A stretch of DNA of 64,000 bases from Streptomyces colonosanans (GCF_001866645.1 NZ_MLYP01000040.1:38610-102609), one strand, 5' to 3'. Positions 1 through 7,893 are shown, numbered from the stretch's first letter. A program made the numbers and translations. The notes: generated from the letters alone by a model not told the origin.

Positions 1-486
1 TCCGGAGAGCTGCCGGTGTCGAGCCGGAAGGCGCAGTTCTGGGTCAAGGAGATCAAGGCCCCCGCCGGCTACGACCTCTACAAGCCGACCAAGACGTTCA
101 CCGCGGGCCCCGGCGCCCCGGTGACCGTGACCGTCACCAACGCCAAGACCGCGACCGACCCGAAGCCCGACCCCTCGGACAAGCCGACGCACAAGCCCAC
201 CCCCACCCCGTCCACCCCGGGCAAGCCGAGCAGCGGTACCGGCGGGGCCACGCCGTCCCCGTCGGGCAGCGACACACCGGATCCCGACTCCTCCACCCTG
301 GCCGCGACCTCGGTCGGCGACTCCACACCGAAGGCGCCGACGGGCTCCCTCGCCCACACCGGAGCTGACGCCACACCGTGGCTGATCGGGGGCGCGGCAG
401 CGCTGATCGCAGCAGGCGGAGGCGCCCTTGCCCTGGCACGCCGCAGCCGCACGGACAGCCCCACCGACGACTCCACCGAGAGCTGA
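1..486 (+). CDS. LAXTG-anchored surface protein, C-terminal part (5' truncated by window)
   Basis: The reading frame is open from base 1, so this is the C-terminal end of a longer gene. The first 30 residues contain FWVKEIKAPAGYDL, which matches the closing strand and E-box of SpaA/Cna-B type Ig-like pilin domains that often form isopeptide bonds. A Pro/Thr/Ser-rich spacer of about 80 residues follows. The end carries LAHTG, a hydrophobic helix (WLIGGAAALIAAGGGALALA) and an RRSR tail. That is a complete cell-wall sorting signal of the LAXTG kind used by class E sortases in streptomycetes. The protein should be secreted and covalently fixed to peptidoglycan. A strong hairpin follows the stop codon. 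The N-terminal domains cannot be seen. Confidence is high for the anchor and moderate for the SpaA-type domain. Confidence 0.85.
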   Translation, partial: SGELPVSSRKAQFWVKEIKAPAGYDLYKPTKTFTAGPGAPVTVTVTNAKTATDPKPDPSDKPTHKPTPTPSTPGKPSSGTGGATPSPSGSDTPDPDSSTLAATSVGDSTPKAPTGSLAHTGADATPWLIGGAAALIAAGGGALALARRSRTDSPTDDSTES

Positions 487-511
487 CCCGCACTCCACCC
501 CTCTTCACGAC

Positions 512-554
512 ACAGAGCCCCCGAATTCCACAGGCTGGAATCCGGGGGCTCTGT
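512..554. terminator. Long hairpin terminator after the surface protein gene
   Basis: Two 19-base arms (512-530 and 536-554) pair with one mismatch around a 5-base loop (caggc). It lies 25 bases after the stop of the wall-anchored protein. There is no pronounced T run, as is usual for GC-rich actinomycete terminators. Confidence 0.8.
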
Positions 555-571
555 CGTCTACGAACGCGCGG

Positions 572-1316
572 ATGGCTCATTACCCTGCCGCAGTGATCGA
601 GCCCTTCCCGCTGCCCGGCGATCCCTCAGAGCTGCGCCTGCGCATCTCCTGCGACGACGAACTCTCCCGCAGGCTGACACGCTGGAGCGCTGGAACGCGG
701 CCATCCTGCACCGCCGACGCACCCCCGGCGCAGGGCACGAGCCGGTCAGACCCAGCGGTTGCGTGGCCCCCGACGGCCCCTCGTGCACGGTCGAGGACGT
801 TGCCGTCGGGTCCATGACGTTCTACCGGGTGCACCTCGACCGAGGCCGCAACGCGTTCTGGGCCATGGAGGAGGAATCGGAGGAGCTGTACGAGACCGCC
901 CAGGTACTCCTCGATCCCGAAACGGGCTTCTTCACCGACGAAGTCAGCGAACGACTGGAATACGTCGGCTCAGCGCTGCTCGTCATGGATCGAGTGACGC
1001 TGGATCCCCCATGGCGCGGGCACGGCCTGGCGGCCGTACTCGCTTGTGAGGCGATCACCGGCTCATGGCCGGCTGCCGGGCCATCACCTGTTCGCCCGGC
1101 ATCACCGACCTCAGCAGCCGACGGCTGACGGACAGGTCTGAATGGGACCGCGTGAACTCCAGGATCGCCAGAGGGTGGGAGAGTCTGGGCTTTCGTCCCT
1201 ACCGAGACAACGTCTATCTCCTGTCTCCCGCCTCGCAGGACCTTGAGGAGCAGCGCGGCGCACTTCGCCGGCATCTTGCCGAACTCGGTGCGTCCTGGCG
1301 GAGCGGCGCTTCATGA
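572..1316 (+). pseudogene. Acetyltransferase-like gene broken by two frameshifts
   Basis: One continuous protein-like sequence is spread over three frames. It starts at ATG 572 (MAHYPAAVIEPF), moves to a second frame near 670-690 (LERWNAAILHRRR), and runs through DRVTLDPPWRGHGLAAVLAC. It shifts again near 1050, where restoring one C would join ACEAIT to RLMAGCRAIT, and ends with GWESLGFRPYRDNVYLL before the stop at 1316. The segment LDPPWRGHGLA resembles the acetyl-CoA loop of GNAT acetyltransferases, and GWESLGFRPYRD resembles the usual closing motif. As written it cannot produce the full protein. Either the gene is decaying or the assembly has two one-base errors. The family call is moderate. 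Confidence 0.6.
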
Positions 1317-1661
1317 TCGGCCTCGCCAGCGCGTGAGGCGAGCACTCCAGAAAGCCTGCGAACCCCGGGGGCGGGCCGGTGGCCCCTCTCGTTCCGGCTG
1401 TTTCGGAGGCGGGGCGATCCTGTCGGGCTCCAGGTTGATCTTGTCCGGGTGCACGCAGGCCGGAACTCCCTCGTCGAGGGTGTAGCGGTGCCCGTTCACC
1501 GGGTTGAAGGGGCACTCCCAGGAGGGCCTGCTGTAGACGACGAACTGCTCTCGTGGGTATTGCGTGGCGGGGCAGATTCCGCAGACCGGCCGCTCTGGGT
1601 CCCCTCGGTCGGGGTCGAGGTATGGCGGGCCGGTGGGTTCCGGGATCTCCATAGCAGGCAT
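1311..1661 (-). CDS. Small hypothetical protein with Cys pairs
   Basis: I do not recognise this 116-residue protein. It has CGIC near residue 27 and further single Cys residues near 50 and 69, so it could bind metal, and it is rich in Pro. The C-terminal third is basic and low in complexity. The start at 1661 (MPAMEIPEP) follows a gap after the DUF6233-like gene on the same strand. Its 3' end meets the stop of the broken acetyltransferase gene head-on. Codon use suits the region, but no family supports the call. Confidence 0.45.
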   Translation of the reverse strand: MPAMEIPEPTGPPYLDPDRGDPERPVCGICPATQYPREQFVVYSRPSWECPFNPVNGHRYTLDEGVPACVHPDKINLEPDRIAPPPKQPEREGPPARPRGSQAFWSARLTRWRGRS

Positions 1662-1682
1662 AGGGTAGCGGCAGTCGCTCTG

Positions 1683-2186
1683 CTATCCGTGTCCTTGGCC
1701 GAGTTCGAGTGCCGGGACTAGCACCGCCGCCGCGTCACAGTCGGTGCAGGCACGAGCGCCGTCCCGCATCAGGGCGTCCACGGCTTCCTGCGTGCCCAGC
1801 TCCGTTCCGCCGCCCGCTGCGTGGCGGCAGGCGGCATCGTGCACGACAGTCCGTCCCCGGTGCCCGGGCACGGGGCGGACCACCCAGCCGGGGGCCGGCT
1901 GTGGCGGGGGGCCGGGCAGACGCCGGGTCGGTACGCCGGAAAGATCCACTCCTTCGACGGGCGTCAGCTGCCGATCGGTCACCCAGACGGTGTACTCGGC
2001 CGCCTCAACCCCCTCCGGACGCGCGACCCAGGAGGGGACGCCCACGAGGTAACGCCACGGATGGGGGCCGGTGACCTCCTGACGTGCGTGGAGCCGGACC
2101 CGCACGGTCTGTCCGCCCGGCAGCGTCAGCGCGATGGCGGCCGGAGGGGAGCCGGCCGCTCGCCGGTCACCGCACGGGCTGGTCAC
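1683..2186 (-). CDS. DUF6233-like protein
   Basis: This 167-residue protein has the features I associate with DUF6233-type streptomycete proteins. There is an N-terminal strand region (LPGGQTVRVRLHARQEV), a central WVTDRQLTPVEGVDLSGVPT, and the closing CRHAAGG...ACTDCDAA with a conserved Cys pair. The function of this family is unknown. Start GTG 2186 overlaps the stop of the preceding small gene (GTGA), so the two are translationally coupled. Members are often found on accessory elements and plasmids. The family name is from memory and could be checked by HMM. Confidence 0.65.
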   Translation of the reverse strand: MTSPCGDRRAAGSPPAAIALTLPGGQTVRVRLHARQEVTGPHPWRYLVGVPSWVARPEGVEAAEYTVWVTDRQLTPVEGVDLSGVPTRRLPGPPPQPAPGWVVRPVPGHRGRTVVHDAACRHAAGGGTELGTQEAVDALMRDGARACTDCDAAAVLVPALELGQGHG

Positions 2187-2410
2187 CTACCGGGCCCCGG
2201 GTTCCAGCTCCCGCGCCGAGGAACGCAGCGCTGCCCGCTGCCGGCCTGCTGCCAGTAGGGATGCCACCACACCTGGACCGACAGCTCCAGCAGGCGGCGG
2301 CGGAGGGCTGTCGTCCGCTGCCGGTTGGCCGGATCGGCAAGGCTCCGATAGGTCCGTTCCCAGGCACACTGCGCGGCGACCAGGTCCTCGGGGATAGCAG
2401 AACAACGCAT
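2183..2410 (-). CDS. Small helical protein coupled to the DUF6233-like gene
   Basis: From ATG 2410 the frame gives 75 residues beginning MRCSAIPEDLVAAQCAWERT and containing LRRRLLELSVQVWWHPYW. This looks like a short helical protein often found just upstream of DUF6233 genes in streptomycetes. The function is unknown. Its stop overlaps the next start by GTGA. The frame is open further upstream to 2659, but that extension runs across the end of the transposon-like unit and does not look coding, so the short form is preferred. Confidence 0.55.
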   Translation of the reverse strand: MRCSAIPEDLVAAQCAWERTYRSLADPANRQRTTALRRRLLELSVQVWWHPYWQQAGSGQRCVPRRGSWNPGPGR

Positions 2411-2480
2411 ACCAGCTACAGCTATTGCATCATGCGTTCGATTTTTGGTGCGTCTATGCAGGTGAGCCGATGGAGGTAGC

Positions 2481-2505
2481 TGTCCCGTGCCACTGAACCT
2501 TGACC
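2481..2505. repeat. Left terminal inverted repeat of the 2.07-kb unit
   Basis: This 25-base arm is the exact reverse complement of 4528-4552. Two further copies of the inner motif follow in the same orientation: GAACCTTGACCA at 2516-2527 and GAATGTTGACCA at 2546-2557. The outer flank is GTAGC (2476-2480). Confidence 0.85.
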
Positions 2506-2671
2506 AATTGACGCCGAACCTTGACCAGCGGGCGTCTCTGTCACGGAATGTTGACCAACCTGGATGAACGGGCCGGACGCTCGCGCAGTCCCTGGGGTCC
2601 ACGTGACTCCGCCTCGACCAAGTTCGATGGACGGGATGCACCCCGTCAGTCGGAGTCAAGGACGATGTGTC

Positions 2672-3376
2672 TCATGGGGTTGCGTCATCATTCCCACGGT
2701 TCGCGGGGTCAGGGCTGCACAGCCAGCCGTTGATGGCGAAGCGGCTGTCTGCGTGCTGCTTGCTCGGGCAACTGACCGGCCGTACCTCGTGCCAGGCGGT
2801 GGGCAGGAAGAACACGATGCTGTCGTGCTCGGGCTCCCAGTCCCGCCAGGTGCGCTCCTGCCACTTTCCGGCTGTCCCGGTGTGCAACGGCAGGGCGGCG
2901 TCGAACATGCGCAGCTCGCCGCCGCCGAATGGCCGAGGTGTGCGATGCAGGTAATACACGAACGTGAGCAGACGCCGGGGGGCAAGCCTCACATCGGTGT
3001 CCTGATGCGGCCGATAGAAGTCGCCGTCGTTGTGCACGTTGAGGCTGTATTCGGGTTCCGTGTGCTGGCAGGAGACTCCAAGAGTGTGCTCGACCGCCTC
3101 CAGTACCTGGTCGATGGCTGCCATCAGCTCAGGCGCGGCGAAGTCTCCTCGTGACCGGGACCGGCGATAGTCGGGGACCACCTCCCGGTCGCGAATCGTG
3201 GAGGGCTTCAACGTGTTGCCGATGGAGGCGATGGCGCGCTCCAGCAAGGCGTCGGCCTTCTGCTCGCCCAGGAACTGGGTGATGCGGCAGACCGTCACCG
3301 GAAGCCGCCAGACCGCGTCCGTCGACCACTGCTCCATCGTCTCGGGTGTTCCCGTCATGGTGTCGTGTCGAGCCAA
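2672..3376 (-). CDS. 2-oxoglutarate/Fe(II)-dependent oxygenase
   Basis: This 234-residue protein has the prolyl-4-hydroxylase-type jelly-roll signature. HQD at residues 124-126 supplies the first His and the Asp of the iron triad, AWHEV at 195-199 the distal His, and SRFAINGWL the Arg that holds 2-oxoglutarate. FGGGELRMFD sits between them as expected. The enzyme should couple decarboxylation of 2-oxoglutarate to hydroxylation of a peptide or small-molecule substrate, which cannot be predicted here. It is cytoplasmic, with no signal peptide. Start ATG 3376. The gene is cargo of the transposon-like unit and lies 114 bases downstream of the two S74-like genes on the same strand. Family confidence is high. 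Confidence 0.85.
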   Translation of the reverse strand: MARHDTMTGTPETMEQWSTDAVWRLPVTVCRITQFLGEQKADALLERAIASIGNTLKPSTIRDREVVPDYRRSRSRGDFAAPELMAAIDQVLEAVEHTLGVSCQHTEPEYSLNVHNDGDFYRPHQDTDVRLAPRRLLTFVYYLHRTPRPFGGGELRMFDAALPLHTGTAGKWQERTWRDWEPEHDSIVFFLPTAWHEVRPVSCPSKQHADSRFAINGWLCSPDPANRGNDDATP

Positions 3377-3489
3377 GGTGTCCTGCCTTCTGGATTGCGA
3401 TGAGTGGTGCCCGGGGCCTTCTCAAGCCCCCTCGGCTCAGGGAGTGGGCGGTGGGTCGCGCGCGGCCGGGGACGCTTCCCTGACCCTGT

Positions 3490-3852
3490 TCAGCTCGCGG
3501 CTTCTCGCAGACGATCCACTTCGGCCGTGAGCTCTTCCACGCGGCGGTGCAGCGCCTGGACGCATACCAGGGCGACACCGAGGCCGTCGACTACGGGGAT
3601 GGTGGTGTCGTCCTGGTTGAAGCCGAAGGCGGCGTGCCAGTCCTGGGCCATCGGTCCGAGGTGACGCACGTCTTCGGGCTCCCAGAGGTAGCGCCAGGTA
3701 CTGATGGGCAGCGCGGCCACCGTTTCCAGAACCGCGTAGCCGTTGACCGGGCTGACCGGTATCACACCGCTGGGCTCCCGGACCCCAACTCGAAGCCCTG
3801 CCGGGGCACCGCTGTCAGCCGCCCGGGACCGCCGACGGAAGATCCTCACCAC
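3490..3852 (-). CDS. S74/tail-fibre-like chaperone domain protein
   Basis: This 120-residue protein opens with a basic stretch (VRIFRRRSRA). From about residue 43 it reads AVLETVAALPISTWRYLWEP, then HLGPMAQDWHAAFGF, and ends in a predicted coiled coil (HRRVEELTAEVDRLREA). This order is that of the S74 intramolecular chaperone/peptidase domain at the end of phage tail spikes and bacterial tail fiber domain proteins, which trimerise through the final helix. The usual opening element (SDxxLKxDVxPV) is at the end of the upstream gene instead. Start GTG 3852 overlaps the upstream stop by one base (TAGTG), so translation is probably coupled. The role is unknown. Confidence 0.7.
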   Translation of the reverse strand: MVRIFRRRSRAADSGAPAGLRVGVREPSGVIPVSPVNGYAVLETVAALPISTWRYLWEPEDVRHLGPMAQDWHAAFGFNQDDTTIPVVDGLGVALVCVQALHRRVEELTAEVDRLREAAS

Positions 3853-4391
3853 TACCGGCTCCAGTCGACCGGGACCACGTCTTGCTTGAGCGCACGGTCG
3901 CTGCAGACGGAGCAGGGGTTACCCGGGAGACCGGGGCCCTGGTCCGTGCCGATCGTGATCGCTCCGTGGGCCCCGGCCGGGGCGTGAATGCCGTCGCCGA
4001 CCATCGCGGCTTCATAGCCGCCCAGCAGCTCCTGGAGGGTTCCGGGGCCCAGGTTCTCCGGAGCGGCGATTGCGGCGATGCCGTCGTAGTCCGTGTAGGC
4101 CGTCCCCAGCGTCCTGCCGCCCATGGTGGCGAACACGATCTTCGCACCGCGAATAGGCTCCCCGGTCACCGCGTCGGATGCCATCGCGTTGATGTTCTCC
4201 AGTTGCATCTGCGTGACGTTCAAGCTGGCCTGACTGGCCGTGAGCCTGGTCGGCTTCAGGCTGGGACATTCCGACCCGCTGCACGACGGCGCCGCCGTGG
4301 AGGCGGCGGATGCGGGGGCCCCGCCTCCCACACCCAGCGCCGCCATAGCCGCAGCCATTGCCGAGACGGCCATACGCCCCGAAGACCTCAT
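3852..4391 (-). CDS. Secreted protein ending in an S74-type opening motif
   Basis: This 179-residue protein has an N-terminal signal peptide: basic MRSSGR, a hydrophobic stretch to about residue 25, then an ASA cleavage region. The mature part has TASQASLNVTQMQLENINAM and a carboxypeptidase-regulatory-like strand (GEPIRGAKIVFATMGGRT). It ends CSVCSDRALKQDVVPVDWSR, which is the opening element of S74 chaperone domains. The rest of that domain appears in the next gene. It is the promoter-proximal gene of the cargo. The split could be a real two-gene arrangement or an old frame change. The secreted location is well supported; the function is not. Confidence 0.65.
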   Translation of the reverse strand: MRSSGRMAVSAMAAAMAALGVGGGAPASAASTAAPSCSGSECPSLKPTRLTASQASLNVTQMQLENINAMASDAVTGEPIRGAKIVFATMGGRTLGTAYTDYDGIAAIAAPENLGPGTLQELLGGYEAAMVGDGIHAPAGAHGAITIGTDQGPGLPGNPCSVCSDRALKQDVVPVDWSR

Positions 4392-4527
4392 GTGTACTCC
4401 TGATCACCAGCGCCGGATGCCGTCCCATCCGGACGGCACGGCAGACTCTAGGTACCGCCGGCTGGCGGGCGGCGTGAAAATCGGAGATGCCTCCTATCGG
4501 GTGAACTGCGCTGAAGGGGTGGGCAAC

Positions 4528-4552
4528 GGTCAAGGTTCAGTGGCACGGGACA
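4528..4552. repeat. Right terminal inverted repeat of the 2.07-kb unit
   Basis: This is the exact reverse complement of the left arm. It is followed directly by GTAGC (4553-4557), which matches the left flank. The inner side has no extra GAACCTTGACCA copies, so the two ends are asymmetric. Confidence 0.85.
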
Positions 4553-4598
4553 GTAGCCCCTCGGCTCGTTCCTCGCCACGGTCGTCGCGTGAGGAAAG

Positions 4599-6122
4599 CT
4601 AGGCGAGTGCGGGGGGCAGGTCGTAGCGGCTGACGGCCACGTAGGTTTCCGGCGTCGCCGCTTCGAGGAGACCCTCGTCGCCCTCCAGGTCGAGTTCCGG
4701 CTCCTGGGGACGGCGGAGAAGGTCGCTCCAGTCGCTCGCTGCACCTCGCTCGTAGGCGTCGCGGAGCAAGGGACGCAGCCGTGGGCGGGCTTCCTCTTGC
4801 TGTTCGCGGAAGATACGCCGCTGGGTGAGTCGCTGTTCTTCCTGGGCTTCGTCGCTGAGTTCCAGGTCGGCGGGCGGCTGGTCCTCGGCGCGCAGTCCTG
4901 GGGTGCGCCGGGCGATGGCGAGGTCCTCCTCGTGGAGGCGCTCGCAGGCGGCGAACAGCTTCCGGGACATGCCGAGGCGGACCTCCGTGCCGGGGATACG
5001 GCAGCTCAGGAAATCGTCGAGGCCCATGGAACGGATTCCGGCGCGCAGAGTGTGCTGTTCCGTGCCGGTAGCTGCTCCCCGGGCGTCGGCCCGCATGGCG
5101 AGAGTGAGGCTGTCGTCTTCCAGGGGCGTGGTCAACCCGGAGCGCCGGTGACGGGAAGCGCGGTCGGCGGGAACGGGCACGGTGCGCAGCTGCGAGGCGG
5201 GAGCCGAGCGCAGTGCCAGGTAGGCGAGCATCTGGGCGCGGGCGGCGCCGATGAGCGCATCGTCGCTGTCGCCGAGGTGGTCTTCCAGGTTGCCCGGACC
5301 CGCCGCCTCGTCGGCGGCATCGGATCCGGCGGGGGCGAGCGGCGGCTGGCCGGGGTGCAGGTCGTGATCGATCGTGAGGAAGAGGTCATCGCCGGGCCGC
5401 ACTGACGCCCCGACCAGGACGGTGCGGTGCCCGTACGCGCCGAGGACCTTGCTGCCGGCCGTCAGCTGTGCCCACCCCTTGCGCAGCGTGCCGAGTCCCA
5501 CGTCGCCGCCCTTGGCCTCGATCAGCCAGTACAGCTCCTCTGTCTCGTGGCGCCCCCACAGGTCGGGCAGCTTCTTCTTCGGATCCTTGAACGTGTCGTA
5601 CAGAGCAGGGACGGGGCCGCCCAGTTCGAGGTGCTCGGTCTGGCCGAGGCCCAGCAGCGAGCGGCAGGCCCACTCGGTCATGGTCATGCCCAGCCGGTAG
5701 CCGGCGGCATTCTTCGCGCTGCGCTCGGTGCCGTGCGCGTAGACCGGGTTCCAGGTCAGGCGCCGGCCCTTGGCGCCCGGTAGGGGATGCCGGGGTGTCA
5801 CAGAGTGCGCGCCGAGGTAGGCGTACAGCGGGGAGACCCGGGCGACGAGTTCCCCGTGTGCGTAGCGCGGCTGATTCTGCAGGTGCGGGGTGACGTCACG
5901 GCCGACTTCGGTGGCGGCCTTGATGATCTCCCGCCACGTGGTGGTCGGCGCGTACCAGCCGTCGGCGGCTGGGAATCCGTCCGATCCGGTCCACGCCTTG
6001 TGCTTGGCCGTCCGCCACTGACGCCGGGGCTTCTTCGCGGGCCCGTTACGGAACAGGACCGGTATGTCGAAGCTGTCGGCGTAGGTCAGCGGCGGCTCGT
6101 CGGGGACGTGTGCGGGGATCAT
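4599..6122 (-). CDS. Large hypothetical protein with a PD-(D/E)XK-like motif
   Basis: From ATG 6122 (MIPAHVPDEPPLTYADSFD) the protein has 507 residues. Starts further upstream would run into the divergent DUF317-like gene. I do not recognise a named family. The central part contains LPDLWGRHETEELYWLIEAKGG, an Asp followed by Glu-X-Lys at the spacing used by PD-(D/E)XK nuclease folds, followed by LGTLRKGWAQLTAGSK. The C-terminal third is charged and helical (EEQRLTQRRIFREQQEEARPR). It may therefore be a nuclease-like protein, but the fold is inference. It lies just right of the transposon-like unit, which inserted 47 bases after its stop codon. Confidence 0.6.
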   Translation of the reverse strand: MIPAHVPDEPPLTYADSFDIPVLFRNGPAKKPRRQWRTAKHKAWTGSDGFPAADGWYAPTTTWREIIKAATEVGRDVTPHLQNQPRYAHGELVARVSPLYAYLGAHSVTPRHPLPGAKGRRLTWNPVYAHGTERSAKNAAGYRLGMTMTEWACRSLLGLGQTEHLELGGPVPALYDTFKDPKKKLPDLWGRHETEELYWLIEAKGGDVGLGTLRKGWAQLTAGSKVLGAYGHRTVLVGASVRPGDDLFLTIDHDLHPGQPPLAPAGSDAADEAAGPGNLEDHLGDSDDALIGAARAQMLAYLALRSAPASQLRTVPVPADRASRHRRSGLTTPLEDDSLTLAMRADARGAATGTEQHTLRAGIRSMGLDDFLSCRIPGTEVRLGMSRKLFAACERLHEEDLAIARRTPGLRAEDQPPADLELSDEAQEEQRLTQRRIFREQQEEARPRLRPLLRDAYERGAASDWSDLLRRPQEPELDLEGDEGLLEAATPETYVAVSRYDLPPALA

Positions 6123-6306
6123 GCGGATCACTCTGGCACGGGCCCAGGCCGCTCCCGGCGCCGGGTATCGAGCTATCTGTGGAGCCGCGACGGGCAGTTC
6201 GCCGGGGGCAGACAGGAAAGATCGCGGAAAGACTGGCCAACGAGTGCGAGGGCATGTCAACGTAGACGACCTTGCAAGAAACCCCAGGTCAGAGAGGTGA
6301 TTGCCC

Positions 6307-6660
6307 GTGACCGTAGCCCCTGCGGGTCCCGGTTTCTCCACCACCATCGAAGCCCTGCGACTGCGGGAGTGGCAGCTCGGCCCCGGTCAGCCGACCCTGG
6401 TCATGGACCAGTTCTCCGCCGAGGACTTCCACCTGATCGTCGATGATCGCGCGGACGTGCACGTCAGCTCAAAGGACGGCCGGTTCTACCTCGGCTGGTT
6501 CCCGCTCGGCCGCCCCGGCACGGACGGCGAGGGATGGAAGATCGCCGTCACCGGCACTGCCAAGGTCCGTGGCTACCACCTGTCGTTGGACACCGAGACG
6601 CCGGCCGACATCGTCGCCGCCGCCGTAGCGCGCGTGCTGGAGACCTCACGCCGCCTCTGA
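6307..6660 (+). CDS. DUF317-like domain protein
   Basis: This 117-residue protein has VSSKDGRFYLGWFPLGR and WKIAVTGTAK, then TPADIVAAAVARVLE. This is the layout of a single DUF317 repeat, common on streptomycete plasmids and integrative elements and of unknown function. Start GTG 6307 is preferred, with a purine-rich AGAGGTGA upstream; TTG 6301 is an alternative. It opens a three-gene plus-strand group with the next two genes and is divergent from the PD-(D/E)XK-like gene. Confidence 0.65.
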   Translation: MTVAPAGPGFSTTIEALRLREWQLGPGQPTLVMDQFSAEDFHLIVDDRADVHVSSKDGRFYLGWFPLGRPGTDGEGWKIAVTGTAKVRGYHLSLDTETPADIVAAAVARVLETSRRL

Positions 6661-6765
6661 CAGCGCGGACACCGACAGGTAATGCCCGCCCTGTGAGCGG
6701 CTGGCCGTACCGAAGGTCGGCTCGTTCCACCGCCACCCGTTTCCCCACACCCCAGGAGACTGTTC

Positions 6766-7056
6766 GTGACGTCCCCGGAGATGACCGTCGGCGATCTCAT
6801 CGACCTGCTGTCCGGCTGCGACCGGAGTGCTCCGGTCCGCCAGGCCATGAACCCGTTCTTCCCGATGGCCCACCGCTTGGCGCAGGTCGTGCAGTCGGTG
6901 GACGAGACCGGCCAAACCATCGTCTACCTCGCTGAAGGGCGCGACGAGGACGCACAGCTCGGCCACCTGCCGCCCGAGGTCGCCGTCGCCCTGACGTGGC
7001 AGGGCCCCGTCCAGGCACCCCCGCGCCGCCCCCGCCGCCGCGCCGGCGGCAACTAG
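6766..7056 (+). CDS. Small hypothetical protein in the DUF317 group
   Basis: This 96-residue protein starts at GTG 6766, seven bases after AGGAGA. It contains TVGDLIDLLSGCDRSAPVRQAMNPFFPMAH, a predicted helical region, and ends with a basic Arg/Pro tail (PPRRPRRRAGGN) that could touch nucleic acid. I do not recognise the family. It sits between the two DUF317-type genes with short gaps, so it is probably co-transcribed with them. Confidence 0.6.
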   Translation: MTSPEMTVGDLIDLLSGCDRSAPVRQAMNPFFPMAHRLAQVVQSVDETGQTIVYLAEGRDEDAQLGHLPPEVAVALTWQGPVQAPPRRPRRRAGGN

Positions 7057-7071
7057 ACCCGCACCGAGCCC

Positions 7072-7893
7072 TTGGAGGCGCCCCTGTACCCCGACATCCC
7101 GCTCGACCCGTCCACTCCGCGCGGCGGCCAGCCCGCGTTCTGGGTCGGTCCCCGGCATCTGGCCGGTGATGATGGGCGCCTCTACGACGCCATCGCCGAC
7201 ACGCTCGCCGGTCTGGGCTGGACCTGCCTGACGATCGTCCGCGGACGGCACGAGCCGGACGAGACGCCCGAGGACCGCCAGGTCCTGCGCAGCACCGTCC
7301 TGCACATCAGTCCCGACGCCCTGCGCTGGGCCCAATGGAGCCTGGCGGACGAGCCGTTCCACCTGGGAGAGCTACCGATCGCCTGGCAGATCTCCGCCCG
7401 CGCCGAGACGAGCAGCCCGCTCGCTCAATGGTCGGCCTACTTCACCCTCGATGTCCCCGGCGAGGCCGTGTCCGAATTCCTCGTCGCGCTCGACGCCCGC
7501 GACCAGCCTGCCGTGCCGCTCGCCGGACCCGAGCTGGTCCTCGACGCTGTCGTCGCCCATGGATGGTTCCGCGACATCGACCAGCCCCAGGCGGCAGCGA
7601 CGGACCCGACGTTCACCTCGCACCTCAGCCTCGGTGAAGTGCCGCCCCTCATCCAGGACGCCGACCCGCGCGCCCTGACCACCGAGGCCGACGAGGCGGG
7701 ACCGGTCGGATGGCAGGCATGGGCCGAGCCCGCGCTCGGCGCACCGTGCCTGTGGGCGGCCTCCTTCTCCGCCAGTGCCCCGCACGACCTCGTTGCTACC
7801 TTCGCCGCCTCCCTCAGCTCGACCGCACCGGTCCTGCGCCGGGTGCTGCCCGAGGCCACCCAGGAGCGGCTCCTGCGTGCGCCGGCCATGTAG
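7072..7893 (+). CDS. DUF317 domain protein, two-repeat form
   Basis: This 273-residue protein carries the standard two-part DUF317 architecture. WVGPRHLAGDDG...WTCLTIVRG and the ISPDALRWAQWSL half come first. The second half begins near residue 140 (VSEFLVALDAR) and ends FAASLSSTAPVLRRVLP. The family is frequent on streptomycete mobile elements and has no established function. The start is uncertain: TTG 7072 is the longest form, but a GGAGG at 7074-7078 is well placed for a CTG at 7084. Two hairpins follow the stop. Confidence 0.7.
   Translation: MEAPLYPDIPLDPSTPRGGQPAFWVGPRHLAGDDGRLYDAIADTLAGLGWTCLTIVRGRHEPDETPEDRQVLRSTVLHISPDALRWAQWSLADEPFHLGELPIAWQISARAETSSPLAQWSAYFTLDVPGEAVSEFLVALDARDQPAVPLAGPELVLDAVVAHGWFRDIDQPQAAATDPTFTSHLSLGEVPPLIQDADPRALTTEADEAGPVGWQAWAEPALGAPCLWAASFSASAPHDLVATFAASLSSTAPVLRRVLPEATQERLLRAPAM

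Larger units (their letters stand above)
2481..4552. mobile_element. Non-autonomous transposon-like unit (TIRs and TSD, no transposase)
   Basis: The unit is bounded by 25-base perfect terminal inverted repeats beginning TGTCCCGTGCCACTGAACC (2481-2505 and 4528-4552). It is flanked directly by a 5-base duplication, GTAGC at 2476-2480 and at 4553-4557. Terminal TG...CA and a 5-base duplication fit several IS families. The repeated ...CCTTGACCA blocks inside the left end resemble IS21-type ends. There is no transposase. The cargo is a 2OG-Fe(II) oxygenase and two overlapping genes related to S74/tail-fibre chaperone domains, all on the minus strand. This is the structure of a mobile insertion cassette moved in trans. 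TIRs and duplication are directly visible; the family assignment is inference. Confidence 0.8.
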
